Source: CAYVAP01 sp964343195
GTDB lineage: Bacteria > Bacteroidota > Bacteroidia > J057
Length of the DNA: 20,272 nucleotides
Reading direction: 5' to 3'
Assembly (NCBI GenBank): GCA_964343195.1
Contig: CAYFIR010000118.1
Span: forward strand, 1-20,272
The position numbers were made by a program, and so were the translations under genes. The notes under the pieces were generated by a model. That model searched no databases. It was not told where the DNA came from and worked only from the letters and a program-made list of their open reading frames with translations. Of this stretch, positions 1 to 6,279 are shown piece after piece (the first letter of the stretch is position 1; each line of letters begins with the position of its first letter).

Positions 1-98
1 GAAGGCGAAATAGCACTTTCAGAGGTGGCATATTAAAGATCAATTTGCGGACCTATTGATCCTATCAGGGTCGGACTTCAGAGGCCCAAACTACTCAG

Positions 99-225
99 GT
101 TGTGGACAACACTCCGTTGGGAGTTGGGGCGAAATGATCTCGATTTTGCCCATCATTTTCGGCGGTAAATCCATAGCTTTGGCTCATCAAACCAACCCAA
201 TTCAACTCCGAACCTTGAACACCCC
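99..225. repeat. Small hairpin cluster plus degenerate AACTCCG/AACCTTG heptads
   Basis: GTTGT-GG-ACAAC (99-110), ACTCC-GTTG-GGAGT (111-124) and a longer imperfect pair CGAAATGAT/ATCATTTTCG (130-138 with 152-161) are followed by AACTCCGAACCTTGAAC at about 204-220. The last part matches the heptads at 6248 and 13395. It lies directly before the HAD motif I codons, which is why the upstream reading frame is doubted. Confidence 0.45.
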
Positions 226-895
226 AACGACTCTCCCCTACTCTCTGATCTTCGACTGCGACGGCGTCATCGTGGACAGCGAAATCGTTGCAGTCCGAGT
301 CGCCCTGCGCAAAATGGAGCCCCTCGGCCTGAAAGTCTCACTAGAAGATTACAGCCACAAATACGCCGGCCACAAGGAACATGAAATCCTGTCCATGATC
401 ACTGCCGAGCATGGTATCGAGTTTCCGCCCAATTTCCTGCCTGAGGTCAACCAGGACATCCGCACCGCTATGGTCGAGGAACTGGAACCCATTAAAGGTA
501 TGCCTGAGCTGTTGAAGGAACTCCCGACCACCCTGTCGGTTGTGTCCAACAGCAATGTACCCCATGTCCAGCAGTCCCTCCAACTTGCAGGAGTAGCTGA
601 TCTCTTCGGGGAAAGAATCTTCTCAGCCGATCATGTAGAAAAAGCCAAGCCGCACCCCGATGTGTACCTGTTGGCTTTCAAGGAACTCGGCTATGATCCT
701 GCTACAACCCTCGTGGTCGAAGACAGCATTGCAGGCGTTACCGCCGCCAAAGCCGCCGGAGCCACTGTGGTGGGTTTCCTGGGAGCATCACACATCTACG
801 ACGGTCATGGGGAAAAGCTGCGGGAACTTGGCGTGGATTTCCTCGCTGAAGATGCGAATTCCCTCAGAGAGATCCTGCTGAGCTGGAAGCCTTGA
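215..895 (+). CDS. HAD-superfamily phosphatase, beta-phosphoglucomutase-like
   Basis: Probable cytosolic sugar-phosphate phosphatase or phosphomutase of the HAD superfamily. With the TTG at 215 as start it is 226 aa, the usual size. Motif I is FDCDGVIVDSE (nucleophile Asp14, general acid/base Asp16), motif II is the Ser in VVSNSN (about 111), motif III is KAKPHPD (Lys about 145) and motif IV is VVEDS (Glu169, Asp170). The helical cap lies between motifs I and II. The frame is open upstream to a TTG at 56 and an ATG at 134, but residues before motif I do not resemble the family and the DNA there is a degenerate heptad repeat with small hairpins, so a start close to motif I is preferred. Two stop codons follow in tandem (TGATGA). 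The substrate cannot be told. The family call is firm; the start is uncertain. Confidence 0.85.
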   Translation: MNTPTTLPYSLIFDCDGVIVDSEIVAVRVALRKMEPLGLKVSLEDYSHKYAGHKEHEILSMITAEHGIEFPPNFLPEVNQDIRTAMVEELEPIKGMPELLKELPTTLSVVSNSNVPHVQQSLQLAGVADLFGERIFSADHVEKAKPHPDVYLLAFKELGYDPATTLVVEDSIAGVTAAKAAGATVVGFLGASHIYDGHGEKLRELGVDFLAEDANSLREILLSWKP

Positions 896-1043
896 TGAGC
901 AGTGGACAGGTACGAAAAGTAGTGGGGGCCAACGAATTCTAATGGCAGATTTATCCCTACTGTTAAGGACCAATCATGACTATTAAATCTTATCGTTGAG
1001 ATGGAGACGACGACAGGATAATCTCAGAATAAATAACAGCCAC

Positions 1044-1655
1044 ATGAAACACATCTCAATTATCTCATTCCTATGCTTAGAATTTGTCATAAGCATACAA
1101 TTAGCTCTCCCCCAGAATATTGGAATAGGGGAACCTGATGAACAGGTTATATCCCTTGTTCAGGTTTTAGACTCTGTCGCTAACTCAATCATGGAAATCG
1201 ACAAAAACTGCGGTTGTTTTTGCAGCCCAATTTATGAGTTCGAGTCAGAGTTTTTTGAAATGCAAACCGTTTTAGATCCTACGACTGCATCTCGATTTAA
1301 TACTTTTCTGGAAAGCTGGGTATTAGCCAGGTTCGATAGTGTGTTTTTTCCAGGTGAAATTCGCTTTTACAATAATTATTATCCCGAATGGTGTCCTTCT
1401 TCGGCTCGCACTGGGCATTATTATTATGTGAAAGAGCAAGAGATCTATTGGAAGGGATTTGATTTCCCTTATGAACAAAAAGGAAGTAAGTGGGATGAAG
1501 TTCTATGGAATGGTTCCAAGTATCATTTAAGAACCTCCATCATGCAGTTCCCCCATTCGGGTGGTCATTTAATAGAACTCGGGGTTAGAGGTGGGTATGT
1601 TGATGAGCCTAGAACGTTTACCTTAGAAATAAGCCTAATGCCGTACCTTGGATAG
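1044..1655 (+). CDS. Hypothetical secreted protein
   Basis: Unrecognised protein of 203 aa. The ATG at 1044 is chosen because it opens directly into a signal peptide (MKHISIISFLCLEFVISIQLALPQ), with likely cleavage after the ALP-Q region; an earlier in-frame start would place an Arg-rich stretch in front of it. The mature part has a CGCFC cluster at about residues 55-59 and is rich in aromatic residues (FYNNYYPEW, TGHYYYV), consistent with a small folded periplasmic or secreted domain. Codon use is clearly more AT-rich than that of nrdJ or priA nearby, which may mean recent acquisition or weak selection. It stands alone, 148 nt after the HAD gene and convergent to the small exported ORF at 1843. 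No function is proposed. Confidence 0.65.
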   Translation: MKHISIISFLCLEFVISIQLALPQNIGIGEPDEQVISLVQVLDSVANSIMEIDKNCGCFCSPIYEFESEFFEMQTVLDPTTASRFNTFLESWVLARFDSVFFPGEIRFYNNYYPEWCPSSARTGHYYYVKEQEIYWKGFDFPYEQKGSKWDEVLWNGSKYHLRTSIMQFPHSGGHLIELGVRGGYVDEPRTFTLEISLMPYLG

Positions 1656-1842
1656 TGTACCCCCAAAGTAGTAGTGTGCAAATGCTAAAAATGATGCTAC
1701 TGGTCAAAACCTCTAACACATCGGCCAATTTCCTTGGCTCTTGCAGGGTGTTTTGCCTCCTGCTGCAAGGGTATTGGGGAATATCAAATCGGGCAAAAGT
1801 ACTCAACCCATGCTATAAACAGCTGATTGTAACCATATCAAT

Positions 1843-2142
1843 TCAATTCTTTTTTTGACACATAAGTTGGGGAAGATCAGCTCGAACTGGCCCCTGGCTG
1901 ATAAACACGCCACCTAATTGGCCCAAATCGCCTCCGGCTTTCATTCCCACATATCCCAAATCCTGGCTCAGAGGGAGTCTATTAAATATTTTCTCCCTGC
2001 TTGCCTCAACGATCTGGAAAACCTCGCCAAATTTTACGGGTTCCACTCCATTGTGGGTTTCCCGCCATAGGTGAGGAGCCACAATCCCAGTAGTCATGAC
2101 TCCAAAGATAAATATCCTGATAACCAGAATTGTATTACGCAT
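1843..2142 (-). CDS. Small putative exported protein next to ATP-grasp ligase
   Basis: 99-aa reading frame beginning 29 nt after the stop of the RimK-like gene on the same strand, so probably co-transcribed. It starts MRNTILVIRIFIFGVMTTGIV, a hydrophobic segment that could be a signal peptide or anchor although it contains an Arg. The rest is soluble, with a Gly-rich stretch (KAGGDLGQLGGVF) near residues 68-80 and one Cys near the C-terminus. Codon choice looks coding rather than random. No family is recognised. It might be a free-standing small exported protein or, more speculatively, a substrate of the neighbouring ligase; it lacks the obvious leader and core pattern of known graspetide precursors. 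Confidence 0.5.
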   Translation of the reverse strand: MRNTILVIRIFIFGVMTTGIVAPHLWRETHNGVEPVKFGEVFQIVEASREKIFNRLPLSQDLGYVGMKAGGDLGQLGGVFISQGPVRADLPQLMCQKKN

Positions 2143-2171
2143 TGTTCTCTTTCAAAACAGTAAATCCATCT

Positions 2172-3068
2172 TCATGAGTTTCGCCCCCCTATTTCCGAAT
2201 TCCTCCCATCAAGGACATGCCGAATGTGAGCAAAAATCTCGTGCGGAATGCTGATCGAGGTGTGCATGGCCACCGTGCGAAAGGCCGCATTGGCATTGAC
2301 CTCACACACCAACAATCCCCGATCCGAAAATAGCAGGTCCACTCCGGCAATGTCCAGTCCCAAAGTTTGGGCGGCCAGGACTGACAATCGCTCAGCTTCT
2401 TCGGTTAGTTCGAAGGGTCTCGCACCTCCTCCAAGGGAAAAATTGGATCGAAAGTCCCCCTCCCGGCCAATTCGCTCTATCCCTACGACTGCCCTTCTTC
2501 CTATGACATGAACCCTGATATCCCGCCCCGCTGACTCCGCGATAAACTCCTGGAAGAGTACCTCATCCCGCTCTTCTTTTAAAAAATTCGCTAACTCATC
2601 GGCATTGTGGATAAGCGCCACCTGATCCCCTCCAGAGCCCAATAGGCCTTTGGCTACAAATGGTGACCCCAACTCAGTCGCGAGCTGGTCAAACCGTGCT
2701 ACGCTTCGCCTTCGAATGAGGGTCAGCGGCTGTGGAAGCCCCGCCTGATGCAACGCGACGTGGGTGAACCACTTGTTTCGCGTCAGCCGCATGCTCTCAT
2801 TTGTGTTAAAAACGATTACCCCTAACTGTTCGAGCAGATAGGACAGCTCAAAGTAATACCCCCTTATCAACACAAACGTGGGTAACTCAAGTTGACGATT
2901 TTGGTAGCGAATCTGAACTTGCGTTCCTATTGAGATTTCAAGCTCCTCCCAGAAAATGATTCGGGCAGAAAGGCCAGCTTCTCTGGCAGCCTTTTCCATC
3001 CATTCAAATGCATGGTTCCCGGTATTTTTCTGGAGCGTTACGTGAGAATATACAATCCAGCCTTCCAT
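2172..3068 (-). CDS. RimK-like ATP-grasp ligase
   Basis: ATP-grasp enzyme of the RimK/LysX group, which joins an amino acid or amine to a carboxylate through an acyl-phosphate. At about 298 aa it has the family length. After an N-terminal pre-ATP-grasp domain, the nucleotide loop FVAKGLLGSGGDQVALI is followed by FQEFIAES, then RDIRVHVIG, a basic DFRSNFSLGGGA segment, and GVDLLFSDRGLLVCEVNAN, whose Glu and Asn are the usual magnesium ligands. Starts at 3086 (GTG) and 3074 (ATG) are also possible; the ATG at 3068 is chosen because it fits the family N-terminus. The C-terminus ends in a duplicated GRNS. The true substrate (ribosomal protein S6, a cofactor, or a peptide) cannot be read from sequence. 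Operon with the small ORF downstream. Confidence 0.85.
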   Translation of the reverse strand: MEGWIVYSHVTLQKNTGNHAFEWMEKAAREAGLSARIIFWEELEISIGTQVQIRYQNRQLELPTFVLIRGYYFELSYLLEQLGVIVFNTNESMRLTRNKWFTHVALHQAGLPQPLTLIRRRSVARFDQLATELGSPFVAKGLLGSGGDQVALIHNADELANFLKEERDEVLFQEFIAESAGRDIRVHVIGRRAVVGIERIGREGDFRSNFSLGGGARPFELTEEAERLSVLAAQTLGLDIAGVDLLFSDRGLLVCEVNANAAFRTVAMHTSISIPHEIFAHIRHVLDGRNSEIGGRNS

Positions 3069-3440
3069 GATCATTCGTAGGCCCACTTAATCGGGCTTGA
3101 CGAGGCAAGATACATGTGGAAATTCTCAGGAGCACGAAAAAAAATTTAGTAGTGACAACAATTCAGATAAATGACAAATGAGAGACCTACATATGTTCCG
3201 GACATAGAAATCACGAATCCCTGGGGATTTCACCCGATTTGAAGGAAGAATCGGCTACCAACTACTATGCCAAACCAAAAACACTATCCACACAGTGTGC
3301 ATAACTTCAAAAGATAATTCGTAATAACCAGCGTTAACTTAATATTCCAGAACAAGAGGCCTACCTCCTGAACTACACTCACTCTTACAATCTGACCGAT
3401 CTCTGCCCAGGTACCAGAGACTTATAAGCAATTTCCATCC
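3069..3440. other. Divergent intergenic region upstream of nrdJ
   Basis: No gene is supported in this 372-nt AT-rich stretch between the divergent ATP-grasp gene and nrdJ. It must hold promoters for both. Visible elements are an 11-bp palindrome CACAC-A-GTGTG (3289-3299) and, overlapping it, CTATCCACA (3284-3292), one mismatch from the DnaA box TTATCCACA. No cobalamin-riboswitch B12 box and no clear paired NrdR boxes were seen. Confidence 0.6.
3284..3299 (+). promoter_or_regulatory. Possible operator: DnaA-box-like site overlapping a CACAC-A-GTGTG palindrome
   Basis: CTATCCACA matches the DnaA box at 8 of 9 positions and runs into the palindrome CACACAGTGTG, about 140 nt before the nrdJ start. 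DnaA control of ribonucleotide reductase genes is known in Escherichia coli, which makes the site worth noting, but a single 8/9 match can occur by chance. Confidence 0.25.
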
Positions 3441-6011
3441 ATGATCGAGACGACAAAACAAACCTCTACCAGCAACGGCCACAAGTCCTCCTACACTTAT
3501 GAGGAGGTGCTTGCCTCGGCTGTCAAGTATTTCAACGGCGACGAACTCGCAGCAAATGTGTGGCTGAACAAATATGCCCTCAAGGACTCCCACGGCAATA
3601 TCTACGACCGTACTCCTGACGACATGCACCGACGCGTCGCCAAAGAGTTGCACCGCATCGAGCTGAAGTATCCCAACCCATTGAGCGAAGAGATTCTTTA
3701 CAAGGCGCTCAAAAACTTTAAATACATCGTTCCGCAGGGTGGTCCCATGGCAGGTATCGGCAATCCTTTCCAGGTGGTATCTCTGTCCAACTGCTTTGTG
3801 ATCGGCCACGAGCACCTGGCAGACTCTTATGGTGGAGTGATCAAGATGGATGAAGAACAGGTGCAGTTGATGAAGCGCCGTGGGGGAGTAGGCCACGACC
3901 TCTCTCACATCCGCCCCAAGGGTAGCCCGGTCATGAATTCGGCTCTGACTTCTACTGGCGTAGTTCCCTTCATGGAGCGCTACTCCAACTCTACCCGTGA
4001 GGTGGCCCAGGATGGACGCCGTGGTGCCCTGATGTTGAGTATCTCGGTCAAGCACCCTGATGCTGAGCACTTTATCGATGCCAAGATGGATGGAACCAAA
4101 GTCACGGGTGCCAATGTTTCCGTGCGCATCACCGATGATTTCATGCGGTCGGTTGTAGAAGGCAAACCATTCGTACAGCAGTACCCCATCGACAGCCCCA
4201 ATCCCAAATATACCAAGGAAACGGATGCTTCGTCGATCTGGAAGAAGATCATCCACAACGCATGGGCTTCTGCTGAGCCGGGCGTACTGTTCTGGGACAC
4301 TGTAGAGCGCGAGTCTATTCCGGATTGCTACGCAGACCTCGGTTTCCGTACCGTTTCCACCAACCCTTGCGGCGAGATTCCCCTTTGCCCATACGATTCC
4401 TGCCGCCTGCTGGCCATCAACCTGTACAGCTTCGTCAAGCATCCATTCACGCCTGAGGCTGAGTTTGATACAGAATTGTTCCGCGAATATGTGGCCATGG
4501 CCCAGCGCATCATGGACGACATCGTAGACCTGGAACTGGAGAAAATCGATCAGATTCTGGCCAAAATCAACGCCGACCCGGAGGAAGAAGAAGTAAAGCG
4601 TACGGAGCGCCTGCTCTGGGAGAAAATCCGTGACAAGTGTATCCAGGGACGTCGTACTGGTGTGGGCATCACTGGCGAAGGCGATATGCTGGCGGCTTTG
4701 GGACTCACTTATGGCACCCAGGAAGCGATCGACTTCTCCGTAGAAACCCACAAAACACTGGCCCTGGCAGCTTATGGCTCCTCTGTAGAAATGGCCAGAG
4801 ATCGTGGTTCATTCCCCATCTTTGATGCCAAGCGCGAAGAGAGCAACCCATTCATCCAGCGCCTGAAAGAGGCTGATCCTCAGCTATATAAAGACATGGT
4901 CAAGCATGGCCGACGCAACATCGCCCTGTTGACCATCGCTCCTACCGGTACCACCTCGCTGATGACTCAGACTACTTCCGGTATCGAGCCTGCCTTCCTC
5001 GTGTCCTACAAGCGCCGCCGCAAGGTCAACGCCAACGACCGCAAGGTAAAAGTGGACTTCGTGGACGAAGTGGGTGATTCCTGGGAAGAGTACAACGTAT
5101 TCCACCACAAGTTCATCACCTGGCTGGAGGCCAATGGCTACGACCCCAAAGAAGTAGCTACCTGGGAACAGGAAGAGCTACAGAAGATCATCGAGAAGAC
5201 TCCTTACCACAAGGCGACTTCAAATGACGTGGACTGGGTAGCCAAAGTAGAAATGCAGGGTGCTATCCAGAAGTGGGTAGACCACAGCATCTCTGTAACG
5301 GTAAATGTCCCCAACGACATCAGCGAAGAAATGGTCGCGACCATCTACCAGCGCGGATGGGAAACTGGCTGTAAGGGCATGACCATCTACCGCGATGGCT
5401 CACGTAGTGGGGTTCTTGTCAGTACCGATGAGAAGAAGAAAAAAGAAGAAGCAGCTTTCGCAGAAACTCACGCCCCCAAGCGCCCCGACAAACTGGAGGC
5501 TGAGGTAGTACGCTTCACCAACGATACCGATCAGTGGGTAGCCGTAGTAGGCCTGATGGAAGGTCGCCCCTATGAGGTCTTTACAGGTCCAGTGCGCGAA
5601 TCTTTCTCCATCCTGAAGTTTGTGGACAAAGGCTGGGTCATCAAGAGCAAGGATGAAAATGGCAAGACCCGCTATGACTTTCAATACATCGATGGCGATG
5701 GATTCCGCATCACCATCGAGGGACTGAGCCGTACCTTCGACCAGGAATACTGGAACTATGCCCGACTGATCTCCGGCGTCTTGCGCCACGGTATGCCCAT
5801 CCAGCATGTGGTCCACATGGTCGGCAACCTCCGCCTGGATGCAGCTTCCCTCAACACCTGGAAGAACGGCGTGGTACGTACCCTGAAGAAATTCATCCCG
5901 GACGGCACCGCTCCAGTAGAAAAGATCTGCCCCGAGTGCGGCGACAACAACCTGGTCTACCAGGAAGGCTGCCTCACCTGCAAAAGCTGTGGACACTCTA
6001 AGTGTGAGTGA
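3441..6011 (+). CDS. nrdJ: Class II (adenosylcobalamin-dependent) ribonucleotide reductase
   Basis: Reduces ribonucleotides to deoxyribonucleotides using adenosylcobalamin to create the cysteine thiyl radical; needs no oxygen or partner subunit. The 856-aa protein carries the N-terminal redox cysteine in LSNCFVIG (Cys118), the active-site block STNPCGEIPLCPYDSC with Asn308, thiyl Cys310 and Glu312, the APTGTTSLMTQTTSGIEP loop near residue 500, and KGMTIYRDGSRSGVL, all diagnostic of NrdJ. The C-terminus is a Cys-rich zinc-ribbon-like tail (C830xxC833, C844xxC847xxC850, C855), which in the family relays electrons from thioredoxin. The ATG at 3441 gives the expected N-terminus. It is monocistronic, with its own terminator at 6103-6129. 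The stop codon is the first TGA of a TGATCAG heptad array. A cobalamin riboswitch was looked for upstream and not seen. Confidence 0.96.
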   Translation: MIETTKQTSTSNGHKSSYTYEEVLASAVKYFNGDELAANVWLNKYALKDSHGNIYDRTPDDMHRRVAKELHRIELKYPNPLSEEILYKALKNFKYIVPQGGPMAGIGNPFQVVSLSNCFVIGHEHLADSYGGVIKMDEEQVQLMKRRGGVGHDLSHIRPKGSPVMNSALTSTGVVPFMERYSNSTREVAQDGRRGALMLSISVKHPDAEHFIDAKMDGTKVTGANVSVRITDDFMRSVVEGKPFVQQYPIDSPNPKYTKETDASSIWKKIIHNAWASAEPGVLFWDTVERESIPDCYADLGFRTVSTNPCGEIPLCPYDSCRLLAINLYSFVKHPFTPEAEFDTELFREYVAMAQRIMDDIVDLELEKIDQILAKINADPEEEEVKRTERLLWEKIRDKCIQGRRTGVGITGEGDMLAALGLTYGTQEAIDFSVETHKTLALAAYGSSVEMARDRGSFPIFDAKREESNPFIQRLKEADPQLYKDMVKHGRRNIALLTIAPTGTTSLMTQTTSGIEPAFLVSYKRRRKVNANDRKVKVDFVDEVGDSWEEYNVFHHKFITWLEANGYDPKEVATWEQEELQKIIEKTPYHKATSNDVDWVAKVEMQGAIQKWVDHSISVTVNVPNDISEEMVATIYQRGWETGCKGMTIYRDGSRSGVLVSTDEKKKKEEAAFAETHAPKRPDKLEAEVVRFTNDTDQWVAVVGLMEGRPYEVFTGPVRESFSILKFVDKGWVIKSKDENGKTRYDFQYIDGDGFRITIEGLSRTFDQEYWNYARLISGVLRHGMPIQHVVHMVGNLRLDAASLNTWKNGVVRTLKKFIPDGTAPVEKICPECGDNNLVYQEGCLTCKSCGHSKCE

Positions 6012-6029
6012 TCAGTGATCAGTGATCAA
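6009..6029 (+). repeat. TGATCAG heptad tandem repeat at the nrdJ stop codon
   Basis: Three head-to-tail 7-bp units, TGATCAG, TGATCAG and TGATCAA. The first three bases are the nrdJ stop codon. GATCACC motifs recur at about 6049-6065. Similar GTGATC-rich DNA flanks priA and fabZ (12672-12766), and one TGATCAG lies near 14310. Confidence 0.8.
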
Positions 6030-6102
6030 GGTGAACATAAGAAAAGGAGATCACCAGGATCACCATAAAAGAGAACAATGATTTCGTGCAATTCCTTTTT
6101 CG

Positions 6103-6129
6103 GCCGCTCCTTCGGGAGTGGCTTTTTTT
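6103..6129 (+). terminator. Rho-independent terminator of nrdJ
   Basis: An 8-bp stem GCCGCTCC/GGAGTGGC with one G-U pair is closed by a UUCG tetraloop (6111-6114) and followed at once by seven T residues (6123-6129). It lies 92 nt after the nrdJ stop. On the opposite strand there is no T-run of this kind, so it serves nrdJ and not pbpC. Confidence 0.9.
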
Positions 6130-6162
6130 ATCGGCATCCGCTCATCAGAACTGGCAAAACAG

Positions 6163-6275
6163 GCGTCTGGAGACGCGAGGACAGGACGTATCGGCTTTCA
6201 AAGCCTTTCGGGCCAATGCGACAACAGTCGCATTTCAGGCTTACTCAAACTCCGAACTTTGAACTTTGAACTTTT
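6163..6275. repeat. Hairpin cluster followed by AACTTTG heptads
   Basis: Three perfect small inverted repeats in a row: GCGTCT-GG-AGACGC (6163-6176), GGCTTT-C-AAAGCC (6193-6205) and AATGCGAC-AACA-GTCGCATT (6215-6234). After GGCTTACTCA come four 7-bp units, AACTCCG, AACTTTG, AACTTTG and AACTTTT (6248-6275), ending 4 bases before the stop of pbpC. The same arrangement occurs at 13310-13429. Confidence 0.75.
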
Positions 6276-6279
6276 CCCC

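Noticed and set aside
1655..1858. 67-codon plus-strand frame after the secreted protein gene
   Set aside because: GTG start overlapping the preceding stop, no domain or signal feature, convergent with a better-supported ORF.
3281..3298. NrdR box (ACACT...AGTGT) upstream of nrdJ
   Set aside because: Arms are spaced two bases too far for the 16-bp NrdR consensus, the AT-rich core is missing and there is no second box.
3069..3440. Cobalamin riboswitch before the B12-dependent nrdJ
   Set aside because: No B12-box-like sequence or surrounding conserved stems could be found.
3339..4751. 470-codon open frame on the minus strand inside nrdJ
   Set aside because: It is antisense to a fully intact nrdJ, shows no recognisable motif, and is explained by the codon bias of the true gene.
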